58,110 nucleotides of DNA, taken from positions 1-58,110 of the forward strand of contig JBPCOJ010000024.1 of the NCBI GenBank assembly GCA_051000345.1, given 5' to 3'. Below, in pieces: positions 8,563 through 18,209 of the stretch. Origin of the DNA: JBHENC01 sp051000345 (GTDB lineage Bacteria; Acidobacteriota; Blastocatellia; Pyrinomonadales; Pyrinomonadaceae). How positions within the stretch are numbered: the stretch's first letter is position 1; each line of letters starts with the position of its first letter. Below the pieces are notes generated by a model. That model saw only the letters and a list, made by a program, of their open reading frames with translations, was not told where the DNA came from and did no database searches. Made by a program: the position numbers and the translations under genes.

Positions 8563-11265
8563 CTAACGAGTCGCAGCGGAGCCTAGCGTATAAGGCTTCG
8601 TCGTAATATTCCAGCCTCCGATAGCGAGCGACGGGCGCGCGTTCGGCGAATCTTCGATGCGATAAGTAGCCGTCACTTCTCTTTTCTCGCCGGGCAGCAT
8701 CGAAAAGTAATTATCCTGCCACACGACGGGTAGAATTTCCTCTCCGCCGCGCCGGTTCAGAATCTGCAACCGGACGAAGAACGCCAGATTGCGACCCGGA
8801 TTTTCCAGCGTTATATGTGCAACTTCGTTTCCGCCGCGACGAACCGTGCTGCCGGAAGCATTCAGCACTACGGGCGCGAGATTCCGAAGCTGTGTGTAAT
8901 CCGCATAGGATTGCGTAGGCGTGTAGTACCAAGTCGATTTCGTCCAATCCAGCGTATCCTCCTTTGTCGATAGCCAGTAGAAGTTGGAACTGAGAAGCGC
9001 GCCGTCCTGTGCTTCGAGCGTAAGTTTGAGGAAATAAGTTTGCGTCAATGCCTGCAATTCCGGGATGACGAAGGCGCGGACGCTTGCATCAGCCGGAAGA
9101 TCGAGGTCAACTGTTTTAGTAAATTTTTCAGCGAGATCGAGGTCAAGGATTTTCGCCGTGAGCTTGAGCCGCTGGTGCGATTCGCGCGTGTTGTTGACGG
9201 CGACGATGGAGCGGTCATCGTAAGAATATTGGACGTGAACGGGTTCGCACGCCTTCTTCGTGCCGAAGTAGCCGCCGCCCGGTAACAGGTAATAATCGTA
9301 TAGATGCCAGATGAGCGAAGGCCATGCGTTGTTGAGCATCCACTGAATGACGCCCGTCGAGCGGTACTTATTTTTCGCGTAGCCTTCAAACATCGCGCGC
9401 TGGCCTTCATAGGTCATCAACTGCGACTTCATCGCGTAATCTTCGACATTCTTCGCCGTGCCGTAACGCGCATTCAAGGCGTCTGTGAAGACGGTCAGCG
9501 TCTTGAACTGCCCGCCGCCCGCGTGATAACTCCACACATCGTCAATCGGCCAGAGGTGTTCCGCAGGCAGCATCTTGCGCAGGCTTTCGACGGGCGGCAC
9601 GGCGGGGCCGGGGCTAATCTCTGTGGCGAAACCATGCGCGCCGCCCAGTTTATTATCGAGCAACCAATAATCGGGCGGAACCCATTCATAGGGGCCTTCC
9701 ATCTTCACGCCCGATGCGCCCGTTAATTGCGTGCGCTTCGCCGTCGCTGAAGAAAGATACGGATTAGGCCAACGCTCCTTTTGCAGAATATCTGTGTACA
9801 TTTTTTCAACGTCCGCAGGCGGCGGATTATCACTGCCGTTGAGCCAGACGAGCAGGCTCGGATGATTCCTCAAACGCCGGATTTGGTCAATCAAAGACGC
9901 GGCGGCAACCTTGTAATCCTCCGCTCCCCACGTCGGGCCTTCCTTGTAATCGGCGCGGTGCGTCCAATGCTCCCAGTGGCTGCAACAGCACCATCCGGCC
10001 ATCACGAGGATTCCCTCGCGGTCTGCTAATTCGTAGAAATAATCGGATTCGAGTTTGCCTTCCAATCGAATCGTATTCAGGTTCATGTCCTTGACGTAGC
10101 GAAACTCTTGTTCGAGGCGTTGCGGCAGGTAGCGCATAAACATATCGGGCGACCAACCGCCGCCGCGTATCAGAACATTTTGGCCGTTGACCTTGAAGAG
10201 GCGATGATTGTCCGCGTCAAGTTCGGACGTGATTTCCCTGATGCCGAAGCGCGAAGTTTGACGGTCTGAGATTTGCCCGCCCGACTCGAAATCCATTTCG
10301 AGATCGTAGAGATTTTGCGCTCCTAAATGGACAGGCCACCAGAGGCGCGGACGCGTGAGATTGAGTTGGCGAAACTCGTTTGGCGTGAAACTGACAAGCC
10401 TCGTTTCGTTCGGTTCGAGCCGCACGCTTTGCGAAAACCTTATCTGCCCGATGCGGCCTCGGAGCGTGCCTTGCACAGAATGATTCGCCGCGTTATGTAG
10501 TTCGGCGTTGACGGTGAGATGCGCCGCGTCGAGCGAAGGCAGATCGAGTTTCGTTATGGCCTGCGGAAAGCGCAGCGTGACCGCGCCGCTCGTCGTTAGG
10601 TACACGTCATGCCAGAGTCCCATCATCTTATCGGGCGGCATCGGATTCCAATCAACCCATGTAAGCGCCAGATCATCCGGCTGCGGCGCAAACACTTCGA
10701 CGGCGAGCGTATTGAGGCGTCCCGGCTGCGCGACATTCGTCACGTCGAGTTCGTAACGCCGGAACGAACCCGCGATGTCATTCGCGTCGGCAATCTTGCG
10801 CCCGTTGAGCCAGATGTTCGCGCTATAATTGATGCCGTCGAAGTGCAGTTGTAGGTTGCGCCCTTTATCGCTTGCGGGGAGTTGAAATTCTGTGCGATAC
10901 CACCATGAATTTCGATACGGGCTATCATCGGGCATCGGCAGATTCGCAAAGTTTTTGCCGATGGGATAACTGCATCCGGGCATCGCGCGCAGATTCATTC
11001 CATAAAAGGGATCGGGATAGACTTTGTTTTCGACGAGCGCTCCGACGACTGTCGAAGGCAAGGTCGCCGGATACCAGCCCGTTGTTTTGTACCCGGCAGT
11101 CGAGAGCGTTTCTCCCTTATCCTTAATCTGCGCAGACGATTGGATACGCCAATTATCTTTGAGCAACATTTTGCCGCCGCCGTTTTTTTCAGTCGGGCTT
11201 TGAGCCATCGCCGTGGCATTCATTACGAGCAAGAGAACAAAACAATTGAGCAGAAATAATTTCAT
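8563..11265 (-). CDS. Secreted GH2 exo-beta-D-glucosaminidase
   Basis: The 900-residue glycoside hydrolase family 2 protein has an N-terminal signal peptide (MKLFLLNCFVLLLVMNATAMAQ). It follows with a sugar-binding jelly roll, Ig-like domains, a TIM barrel and C-terminal Ig domains. The acid/base position is Asp, D479 in WLNGSDNP, instead of the usual Asn-Glu pair, and the nucleophile is E549 in FATEISPG. This GSD pattern and the spacing of 70 residues match CsxA-type exo-glucosaminidases, which remove GlcN from chitosan ends. It supports an amino-sugar lifestyle together with the locus at 22-38 kb. ATG 11265 is preceded by GGTGAAA; an in-frame GTG at 11280 is the alternative. Confidence 0.85.
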   Translation of the reverse strand: MKLFLLNCFVLLLVMNATAMAQSPTEKNGGGKMLLKDNWRIQSSAQIKDKGETLSTAGYKTTGWYPATLPSTVVGALVENKVYPDPFYGMNLRAMPGCSYPIGKNFANLPMPDDSPYRNSWWYRTEFQLPASDKGRNLQLHFDGINYSANIWLNGRKIADANDIAGSFRRYELDVTNVAQPGRLNTLAVEVFAPQPDDLALTWVDWNPMPPDKMMGLWHDVYLTTSGAVTLRFPQAITKLDLPSLDAAHLTVNAELHNAANHSVQGTLRGRIGQIRFSQSVRLEPNETRLVSFTPNEFRQLNLTRPRLWWPVHLGAQNLYDLEMDFESGGQISDRQTSRFGIREITSELDADNHRLFKVNGQNVLIRGGGWSPDMFMRYLPQRLEQEFRYVKDMNLNTIRLEGKLESDYFYELADREGILVMAGWCCCSHWEHWTHRADYKEGPTWGAEDYKVAAASLIDQIRRLRNHPSLLVWLNGSDNPPPADVEKMYTDILQKERWPNPYLSSATAKRTQLTGASGVKMEGPYEWVPPDYWLLDNKLGGAHGFATEISPGPAVPPVESLRKMLPAEHLWPIDDVWSYHAGGGQFKTLTVFTDALNARYGTAKNVEDYAMKSQLMTYEGQRAMFEGYAKNKYRSTGVIQWMLNNAWPSLIWHLYDYYLLPGGGYFGTKKACEPVHVQYSYDDRSIVAVNNTRESHQRLKLTAKILDLDLAEKFTKTVDLDLPADASVRAFVIPELQALTQTYFLKLTLEAQDGALLSSNFYWLSTKEDTLDWTKSTWYYTPTQSYADYTQLRNLAPVVLNASGSTVRRGGNEVAHITLENPGRNLAFFVRLQILNRRGGEEILPVVWQDNYFSMLPGEKREVTATYRIEDSPNARPSLAIGGWNITTKPYTLGSAATR

Positions 11266-11508
11266 AATTCGTTTCACCACTCTCGATAAACCGGCGCGCT
11301 ATGGTCGAGCGGGAACTGTTTCAGAATTCATCAACCTCACCGACGCGTTCCGTCAATTGCGGCAACCCGATTGTTGATATTTGAAGTCTGGAAGACTATT
11401 GTAAGCATCGCAGACAGGCAGGGCAGAGTTCGATAATTCGATAAGCCATCGTTCCACAAACTCAAATTCATATCGCTTTGCTTGCCTGCCTTTCCGTAAT
11501 TAATTCCG

Positions 11509-12849
11509 ATGAAATATTTTAATTTAATGTTGTGCCTTGCTCTCGCCTTGGGCATCGCAAACTCCGCGCAGGCACAGAGTCCGCAATTCCTTTTTCGTGA
11601 ATGGCAGCAGCAGCATGTCACGAATCTCGATCCGTCGCGCGTGCGCCACGCCGACCTGAAAATATATTTAGACCGATTGCGCGCCGAAGGCATTAGTGTC
11701 CGCGAAGTTGGGCGCTCGACGGCGAACCGTGAAATCTTTGAAATGGAGTTCGGGCGCGGGCCGCTGAAAGTTTTTATGTGGTCGCAGATGCACGGCGATG
11801 AGCCGACGGCCACAAGCGCGCTCGTCGATCTATTTCATTATCTTCAACGCAATCGCAACGCCGCTTGGATTGCCGCCCTCGAAAAAAGAATTACCTTGCG
11901 CGCCGTTCCGATGCTGAACCCGGACGGAGCGGAGTTATACCAGCGCCGCAATCTTCAATCAATAGACATCAATCGTGATGCCCGCGCGCTCGCCACGCCC
12001 GAAGGCCGTTTGCTGAAGAAGCTGCGCGACGAGTGGCAGCCCGATATAGGCTTCAATCTGCACAACGAGAATCCGAGAACAGCCGTCGGCAACAGCGGTT
12101 TGCAATCCGCCATCTCGCTCTTGGCCGTCGCCTTCGATCCTTCCGGGGGCGATAACGCGGGACGCATTCGCGGCAAAAAGATTTGCGCCGTCATGACTGA
12201 GGCGCTCAATCCCTTTATCAAAGGACATATCGCACGTTACGACGATACATTCAATCCGCGCGCCTTCGGCGACATGTTCAGTCGCTGGGGAACGCCCGTC
12301 GTGCTCGTCGAGACAGGCGCGCTCAAAGGCAAGAGCGAAATGGAACTCGTGCAATTGAATTTTGTCGCCTTTGCGTTTGCCCTCGAAGCCTTATCCGATG
12401 GCAGCGTGGAAAAAGCTCAAACAACTGTTTACGATGCGTTGCCGTTCAATACGAGCGGCACGCTCTACGATCTAATCGTGCGCAATGCGACGATCATTCC
12501 CCGCTTCGAGATAGACCACACGCGCCTTGCACCCTTCGTCGCAGATTTTGCGATCAATGAAGCCGCATCATGGAGCGACGGAAAATTTCAGCGGCGCGCG
12601 AGCATTCAGGAAGTCGGCGACCTTTCAGTTTTTTACGGCATAGATGAAGTAAACGCCACTGATTTTTACGTCGTGCCGCAGCGAAGCGCATTGCGTAACG
12701 GCGCGGAAGCATCGCTTCTTTTTTATAGGAAGGATCGCGCGTCGAAAATGGATTGGACAGCGCCGGACTTGGAGACACGCTTTCCGCCCGACGCCGTGTA
12801 TCGCAACGGCGAATGGACGGGCAAAGATAAGTTGCCGTTCAAAAGATAA
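11509..12849 (+). CDS. Secreted M14-family zinc carboxypeptidase
   Basis: The 446-residue protein has a signal peptide (about residues 1-23, ending AQA-Q). Its zinc site is H95 and E98 in MHGDEPT plus H185 in FNLHNEN; the catalytic Glu is E268 in VLVETGAL. These are the complete M14 residues, so an active periplasmic or extracellular metallocarboxypeptidase is expected. It would trim C-terminal residues of peptides, possibly cell-wall peptides given the neighbourhood. It diverges from the GH2 gene across a 243-bp promoter region in which no clear operator was recognised. The C-terminal 150 residues look like an added beta domain. Confidence 0.85.
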   Translation: MKYFNLMLCLALALGIANSAQAQSPQFLFREWQQQHVTNLDPSRVRHADLKIYLDRLRAEGISVREVGRSTANREIFEMEFGRGPLKVFMWSQMHGDEPTATSALVDLFHYLQRNRNAAWIAALEKRITLRAVPMLNPDGAELYQRRNLQSIDINRDARALATPEGRLLKKLRDEWQPDIGFNLHNENPRTAVGNSGLQSAISLLAVAFDPSGGDNAGRIRGKKICAVMTEALNPFIKGHIARYDDTFNPRAFGDMFSRWGTPVVLVETGALKGKSEMELVQLNFVAFAFALEALSDGSVEKAQTTVYDALPFNTSGTLYDLIVRNATIIPRFEIDHTRLAPFVADFAINEAASWSDGKFQRRASIQEVGDLSVFYGIDEVNATDFYVVPQRSALRNGAEASLLFYRKDRASKMDWTAPDLETRFPPDAVYRNGEWTGKDKLPFKR

Positions 12850-12966
12850 ATTTTCTTTTCAGCGCACTGGTTAAAACGCCGCGCATCCGGCTCACATCTT
12901 CATACGCGCCCACGCTACTTTATACTTCTTCAAATGGATGACACGGCTTTGTCTTCGCCGGACAAT

Positions 12967-14034
12967 TCATGGAAGCGTGGGAACGTACAGTTTGGCGATG
13001 CCCTGTCGAACCTTTCCGGCGACGCCGATTTCGCCGGAGTTGCAAAGCACTATTACCGTCATGCGATCATTCACATAACGCGCGATGCTGGCGGAGAATC
13101 CGGCGGTCTGCCCGCCGTGAGAGACGATGCGATGCGCGCCGGAAACGTTCACATCCCAACCCAAGCCGTAAGGATAATCCTTTCCGTTATTCAGACGCAT
13201 CGGCGTCCATATCTGATCGAGGCTCGCACGTTTGAGCAGTCGTTCGCCGTTGAGCGCCGCGTCCCACTTCACCAGATCGAGCACGTCGGAGACGATTGCT
13301 CCGGCGGAAAAGACATCCGTCAAATCAGTCGCGCGGTTCTCCCATCCGTTGTTTTGCCATTCGTAACCGGCGACGCGATTCTTAATAACAGGCACGGGAT
13401 CGCGGTCGCGCGTTTGATTCATCTCCAACGGCTTGAAAATACGCTCACGCATGAATTCCCAGTAAGGCTTACTGCTTGCCTTCTCGATGATGAAGCCGAG
13501 CAGATTATAGCCGGAGTTGCTGTAGGAGTATTTTTCGCCCGGAGGAGAATCGAGCGGAAAGCCAGCGAGCGCCTTCACGAACTCTTCTTTTTTGAGGTGC
13601 TTTGAAAACTCGAAGCCGGGCAGCCCCGTATAAGTTTTAATGCCCGAAGTATGCGTTAAAAGATTTCGCACCGAGACGTTGTTCCATGCTTCCGGCGGGT
13701 GTAAATCGGCGAGATAGACACTGATCTTGTCATCGAGTTTAACCTTGCCTTCTTCGACGAGCAGCATAATCGCGGCGGCGGTGAATTGTTTGGTAATCGA
13801 GCCGATCTCAAAGACGCTTTCGACGCTCGCGGGCGCGTTCGCTTCCAAGTTCGCCAAGCCGTAGCCCTGCGCCTTAATGAGTTTGCCTTCGCGCACAACG
13901 GCAAGCGTGAGTCCGGGAATGTGGCGCGCCTGCATCTGCGCGCGAACGTAATCATCCGCGTTATCGGCGCGCGCCGAAACACACGCGAAGCACAACAAGG
14001 TAAGAAGCAAAACGATTTTAGATTTTCGGTTCAT
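12967..14034 (-). CDS. Secreted S12 serine hydrolase (beta-lactamase/DD-peptidase fold)
   Basis: The 355-residue product has a signal peptide (MNRKSKIVLLLTLLCFACVSARA). The class C beta-lactamase/D-aminopeptidase catalytic set is complete: S79-I-T-K82, YSN in KYSYSNSGYN, and the third motif HGGQTAG. Such proteins act as DD-peptidases, D-amino-acid amidases or esterases, and the sequence alone does not decide between them. Start moved to ATG 14034 because the residue before it is a TTG without ribosome site. It is convergent with the M14 peptidase and follows the S9 peptidase on the same strand after 63 bp, so co-transcription with it is possible. Confidence 0.82.
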   Translation of the reverse strand: MNRKSKIVLLLTLLCFACVSARADNADDYVRAQMQARHIPGLTLAVVREGKLIKAQGYGLANLEANAPASVESVFEIGSITKQFTAAAIMLLVEEGKVKLDDKISVYLADLHPPEAWNNVSVRNLLTHTSGIKTYTGLPGFEFSKHLKKEEFVKALAGFPLDSPPGEKYSYSNSGYNLLGFIIEKASSKPYWEFMRERIFKPLEMNQTRDRDPVPVIKNRVAGYEWQNNGWENRATDLTDVFSAGAIVSDVLDLVKWDAALNGERLLKRASLDQIWTPMRLNNGKDYPYGLGWDVNVSGAHRIVSHGGQTAGFSASIARYVNDRMTVIVLCNSGEIGVAGKVRQGIAKLYVPTLP

Positions 14035-14097
14035 CAACTTTTCTTTACCGTAAAAATCTTTGTGAAGAAGCGTTTATAAGCGAGCGTCTCATATTCC

Positions 14098-16215
14098 TTA
14101 ATTTTTCGATTTCGAGTTTTTCAAGTGCTGGTCGAAAAAGTCTGCGGCTGCTTTGTAAGCCGCGAGCCAGTGGCGATGAAGAAGAAAATCATGCACCTCG
14201 TCGGGAAAGACGAGTTGCTCGAAGACGACATGCTGCCCGCGCAAACGCTGCACCAGATCGACTGTCTGCGCAAACGACACGTTGCGGTCATCGTCGCCGT
14301 GAATCAAGAGAACGGGCGAGCGCCATTTAGTTATCGACGCTACGGGTGAAGATTCGCGCGCGATTGCTTGCGCCGCTTGATTGTCATAATCGATCCATGA
14401 CGCGCCGGAGATGCGCTGCGCCCAATCATGCACGCCGTGCAAATCGACTCCGGCGGCGAACAAATCCGAATTGCGCGCGAGGCCGAGAGCCGTCAAATAG
14501 CCGCCGTAGGAACCGCCCCACAAACCTATTTTCGATGAATCAATGTCGGCGCGCTCACGAAGAACGCGCGCCGCTGCGAGGATGTCTTGATACTCCGAAG
14601 CGCCGCGCGCGCCGCGCTTCGGAGCCATGCGGAACGCGCGTCCGTAGCCGATACCCGTGCGATAGTTGACGGACAGCACGGCGTAGCCGCGACTCGCAAG
14701 ATATTGATTGAACGCATAGGAGTTGTGGTAGTAGTAACCGTAATGCCAGCCGAGCAGCATTTGCCGTATCGGGCCGCCGTGAATAAAGATCACCGCCGGA
14801 AGGCGCGCGTTCGCTGGAATATTACGAGGCAGAAAGAGTTGCCCGTGAATCTCCATGCCGTCTGCGCTTTTGAAAACGAGCGGCTGCGGCGCGACGAGCT
14901 GCGCGGAAGGAAAATCCTTCGGCAACGCAGAGGCCGCGATCATACGGCCTTCTCCGCCCGCGAGCGGCATTACATGCGGCATCGCCGGTTGGCGCGCATC
15001 AGAGCCGAGATAAACCAGATGCGCGCCATCATTCGTCACCACCGGACTCCATTCGATTCGCTCGCCGGAAGTAATTGCTGAAGGTTGCTGATTGCCGCCT
15101 ACGTTGACGCGCCAGAGATGGCGGCGGTCAATGTCGCCGCAGTTCGATGAATAGATAACCGCGCGACGATCAGGAGTCATCGTCGTGTTCTCGACTTCGC
15201 ACGCGCCGGGCGTGAGCAGTTTGGCCGCCGTGCCGCCCGTCGCCGGAACGGAATAAAGATGCATCCACCCGTCTTGCTCCGAAGCAAAGACGAGTCGATT
15301 GTCCGCGCCCCACTGCAACAATTTTGATCCGGCGACGTTCGGCAGCGAGCCGTTGATGTCAATTGCGCTTTGCCACGCTTCGTGCGCTTTGCCCGTCGCA
15401 ACGTCTGCGACCATAACCGCCCAAGGCTCCGGCGCGTCAGCCAGAAACAACTGCGACTGCGCGCCGAGCGTGGGCTGGCGAACGAAGGCGAGTTGCTTGC
15501 CGTCCGGCGACCAGCGCGGAAAACTATCGCGGTCAACCGACGGCGCAATGTAATTGATTGTGCGCGTCGTTGTGTCATAGACGCCGACGAAGCTATGGTC
15601 ACCGCGCTGGCTGACAAAGGCGATGAATTTTCCGTTTGGCGACCAAGCGGGCGACGCATTATTCCCGCGCGCCGAGAAGAGTTGATGCGGCTCGCTTTTC
15701 TCCGCAACGGACGCGATCCAGAGCGCATTGCCTTTTGAGAACACCACTTGATTACCGGCAGGCGAAACCTCCGGCGAATTGCCTTCTCCGAGCATCCTGA
15801 TATGGCCGTCATTCCATGACACGGAGTACACGGTCTGCGTTGCGCCCGCCGCATCGTTCGTCGGATTCGGAACTTCTCCGGCGCGATTCTTATTGCCGCC
15901 TCTCACATAAACGATTCCGTCGCCGTCCGCATTGAATGCAACATCGGTTATCTCCTGCCCGTCGTCATCGTTGTAGCGCGTGAGCTGGCGCGCCTCGAAT
16001 TGCGGCGCTTCGGCGACCCAGATGTTGCGCCGCCCTTCGGCGTCAAAGACCCACGCGATTCGTTGTCCGTTGCGCGACGCGACAAGATCAGATGGAAAGG
16101 GCGAACCGAGTGCCTGCTCAAGCGTGAAGCGAGCATTGTTTTGCTGCGCGAAGCAGAGCGTATGAACGACGAGCAAAAAGAGAAGTGCGACGGCGTGTGT
16201 GCGTGCGATTTTCAT
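14098..16215 (-). CDS. Secreted S9-family prolyl oligopeptidase-like peptidase
   Basis: The 705-residue protein has a signal peptide (MKIARTHAVALLFLLVVHTLCFAQ) and an N-terminal beta-propeller with repeated TolB/WD-like strands (SPNGKFIAFVSQRGD, SPDGKQLAFVRQ and similar). The C-terminal alpha/beta hydrolase domain has Ser in GLWGGSYGGYL, Asp in HGDDDRNV and His in DEVHDFLLH. It resembles DPP-IV/acylaminoacyl-peptidases and probably degrades oligopeptides in the periplasm. ATG 16215 is chosen because the signal peptide starts there; 13 extra codons upstream lack support. It lies 143 bp downstream of the amidohydrolase gene on the same strand. Confidence 0.87.
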   Translation of the reverse strand: MKIARTHAVALLFLLVVHTLCFAQQNNARFTLEQALGSPFPSDLVASRNGQRIAWVFDAEGRRNIWVAEAPQFEARQLTRYNDDDGQEITDVAFNADGDGIVYVRGGNKNRAGEVPNPTNDAAGATQTVYSVSWNDGHIRMLGEGNSPEVSPAGNQVVFSKGNALWIASVAEKSEPHQLFSARGNNASPAWSPNGKFIAFVSQRGDHSFVGVYDTTTRTINYIAPSVDRDSFPRWSPDGKQLAFVRQPTLGAQSQLFLADAPEPWAVMVADVATGKAHEAWQSAIDINGSLPNVAGSKLLQWGADNRLVFASEQDGWMHLYSVPATGGTAAKLLTPGACEVENTTMTPDRRAVIYSSNCGDIDRRHLWRVNVGGNQQPSAITSGERIEWSPVVTNDGAHLVYLGSDARQPAMPHVMPLAGGEGRMIAASALPKDFPSAQLVAPQPLVFKSADGMEIHGQLFLPRNIPANARLPAVIFIHGGPIRQMLLGWHYGYYYHNSYAFNQYLASRGYAVLSVNYRTGIGYGRAFRMAPKRGARGASEYQDILAAARVLRERADIDSSKIGLWGGSYGGYLTALGLARNSDLFAAGVDLHGVHDWAQRISGASWIDYDNQAAQAIARESSPVASITKWRSPVLLIHGDDDRNVSFAQTVDLVQRLRGQHVVFEQLVFPDEVHDFLLHRHWLAAYKAAADFFDQHLKNSKSKN

Positions 16216-16320
16216 CCTGTTTGGGCGCTCCCTTGTACGAGTGCTGTGGCGCAATTAATCCGGGCGGCGCATGGTTCAAGTGCGTGCGCCACGAGTCACG
16301 CTCGCTTGCGGTTAATCGTT

Positions 16321-16346
16321 CGGTTCGACAGCGAGCCGTCGAACCG
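16321..16346 (-). terminator. Hairpin after the amidohydrolase gene
   Basis: CGGTTCGAC (16321-16329) and GTCGAACCG (16338-16346) form a perfect 9-bp stem with an 8-nt loop, starting 12 bp beyond the amidohydrolase stop. The T-rich side lies on the plus strand, so the hairpin is an imperfect intrinsic terminator for the minus-strand gene. Confidence 0.45.
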
Positions 16347-16358
16347 CATTTTTGCTTT

Positions 16359-18071
16359 TCACTTTCCGCTCAGTTCCGGTTGTGCTTCGTAAACAACGCG
16401 CCCGTCCATGATCGTCAGAAGCACGCGCGTGTTTTTGATTTCTGTCGGGTCAATACAAAAAATGTCTCTCGACAACAGAACGATGTCGGCGAGTTTTCCC
16501 GGCGCGATAGTCCCCTTTTCGTTTTCCGTAAATTCGGCGTAGGCGGAACCGACGGTGTAAGCGCGCACGGCTTCCTCAATGGTAATCTTCTGCTCGGCAA
16601 TCCAACCATTCGGGTTCCGATTATCAAGCGTGCGTCTCGTTACGGCGGCATAGAGTCCCTGCATTGGATCGAGCGGCGCGACAGACCAATCCGTTCCGAA
16701 AGCGAGGACGGCTCCTGTATCCAGCAGCGTGCGAAAAGCGTAGGTCGTCCGCGCTCGCTCGTGCCCGATACGCTTTTCAGCCCAACGCCCATCGTCGATC
16801 GCGTGATACGGCTGCATCGAAGCGACGACATGATCGCGCCCGAAACGTGAGATGTCCTGCGCTCTTAAGTGCTGCGCGTGCTCTATGCGAAAGCGGCGGT
16901 CGCGCGCCGGGTTGTCTTTGATGACTTGTTCGTAAATGGAGAGTATGGAATCGTTGGCGCGGTCGCCGATGGCGTGGATCATCACTTGAAGGCCGGCGTG
17001 ATCAGCGGCGCGCACGCGCTCCTGCATTGCGCCCTCTGGAAACATGTCGTCGGCGGGAAGGCCGTGCATCGCGGGCGCATCGTTGTACGGATCGAAAAGA
17101 AGCGCGGTGGTCGAACCCAGACTTCCGTCAGCGAATCCTTTGAGGCCGCCGATGCGTAGCATATCGCCGCCAAACGGCGCGTGAACGCCCATGCGCGCGA
17201 CGCGCTTCCACGCGGGCAGCGGCGAGACAGCGTAAATGCGCGTCTTCAATTGACCTTGATTCAGAAGCGTTTGATAAATGCCGACATCGTTTCCGGCGGA
17301 CATATCCTGCACGCTGGTGACGCCGAGACGTGCCGCATGATCTGTTGCGGCTTGCGCGGCGGCGAGTTTCTCTTCCGCGCTTGGTTCGGGAATCGCTTTG
17401 TAGACAAAGCTCATCGCCGCGTCTTTTAGAATGCCTGTCGGCTCGCCTGTTTTCGGATCACGCACGATGAGTCCGCCCGCAGGGTCTTTGGTTTCGCGCG
17501 TAACACCCGCGAGTTTCAACGCGAGACTGTTGGCGAGCGCCATGTGACCGTCCAGACGATTGACGAAGACGGGCGTTGCAAGCGTTAAATTATCTATCAA
17601 CTCTTTCGTTGGAAGCGGCGCATTCGGCCAGCGTTCGTGATCCCAATCGCCGCCCGTAATCCAACGACCACGCGGCGCATTTCGCGCAAACCGGCTGATG
17701 CGTTCGGCAAATTCCTGCGGACTACCTGCGTCGCGTAAATCAACGCTTGATAGTTGAAAGCCGCCGCTTAAGAAATGAACGTGCGAATCGTTAAATCCAG
17801 GTAGCACAACACGCCCGCCCGCATCAATCACGCGCGTCTTTGCGTTCGCCAATTTTCGTATCTCTTCGTTGGAGCCGATGGCTGCAATGCGATTGCCGTA
17901 AACGGCAACGGCGGAAGCAACGGGATGTTGCGCGTCCATCGTGTGAATCTTCGCGTTGACGATAATCAGATCGGCAACCATCGCCACAGAGGTCTCGTCC
18001 GCGCGAACGCGAAGGGTAGCGGCGACAAGACAAGTTACGATAAGAAAGGCGACGAGTGTTTTCGCTTTCAT
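16359..18071 (-). CDS. Secreted metal-dependent amidohydrolase (YtcJ-like)
   Basis: The 570-residue product has a signal peptide (MKAKTLVAFLIVTCLVAATLRVRA). Its composite TIM-barrel amidohydrolase domain shows GFNDSHVHFLSGG (metal His pair), DWDHERWPNAPLP, IHAIGDRAN, EHAQHL and AFGTDWSVAPLDP (final Asp). It ends with the GKLADIVLLSRD strap. YtcJ-type enzymes hydrolyse amide or N-acyl bonds, with substrates mostly unknown. Start ATG 18071 is the signal-peptide Met; the frame extends 38 codons further upstream without support. It sits between the S9 peptidase and the TonB receptor on the same strand and may share their transcription. Confidence 0.85.
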   Translation of the reverse strand: MKAKTLVAFLIVTCLVAATLRVRADETSVAMVADLIIVNAKIHTMDAQHPVASAVAVYGNRIAAIGSNEEIRKLANAKTRVIDAGGRVVLPGFNDSHVHFLSGGFQLSSVDLRDAGSPQEFAERISRFARNAPRGRWITGGDWDHERWPNAPLPTKELIDNLTLATPVFVNRLDGHMALANSLALKLAGVTRETKDPAGGLIVRDPKTGEPTGILKDAAMSFVYKAIPEPSAEEKLAAAQAATDHAARLGVTSVQDMSAGNDVGIYQTLLNQGQLKTRIYAVSPLPAWKRVARMGVHAPFGGDMLRIGGLKGFADGSLGSTTALLFDPYNDAPAMHGLPADDMFPEGAMQERVRAADHAGLQVMIHAIGDRANDSILSIYEQVIKDNPARDRRFRIEHAQHLRAQDISRFGRDHVVASMQPYHAIDDGRWAEKRIGHERARTTYAFRTLLDTGAVLAFGTDWSVAPLDPMQGLYAAVTRRTLDNRNPNGWIAEQKITIEEAVRAYTVGSAYAEFTENEKGTIAPGKLADIVLLSRDIFCIDPTEIKNTRVLLTIMDGRVVYEAQPELSGK

Positions 18072-18209
18072 GAAAATCCACCGTGTGGTTTCGGCAATCG
18101 AAGGAAAAAAAGAGGCGAGTGGATTCGCTTCAAAATTCTGCGGCGAAATCCACTCGCAATGAAAACCCGGCGCAATTAATTGCAAAGGCGAGTAAGCTAC
18201 AGGCTGTCG

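Noticed and set aside
12934..13605. 223-codon plus-strand open frame
   Set aside because: It lies wholly opposite the S12 hydrolase with complete catalytic motifs; it is an antisense shadow of GC-rich code.
16260..16320. tRNA-like GGTTCAAGT pattern
   Set aside because: No acceptor stem or cloverleaf could be formed around it; it lies beside a terminator hairpin.
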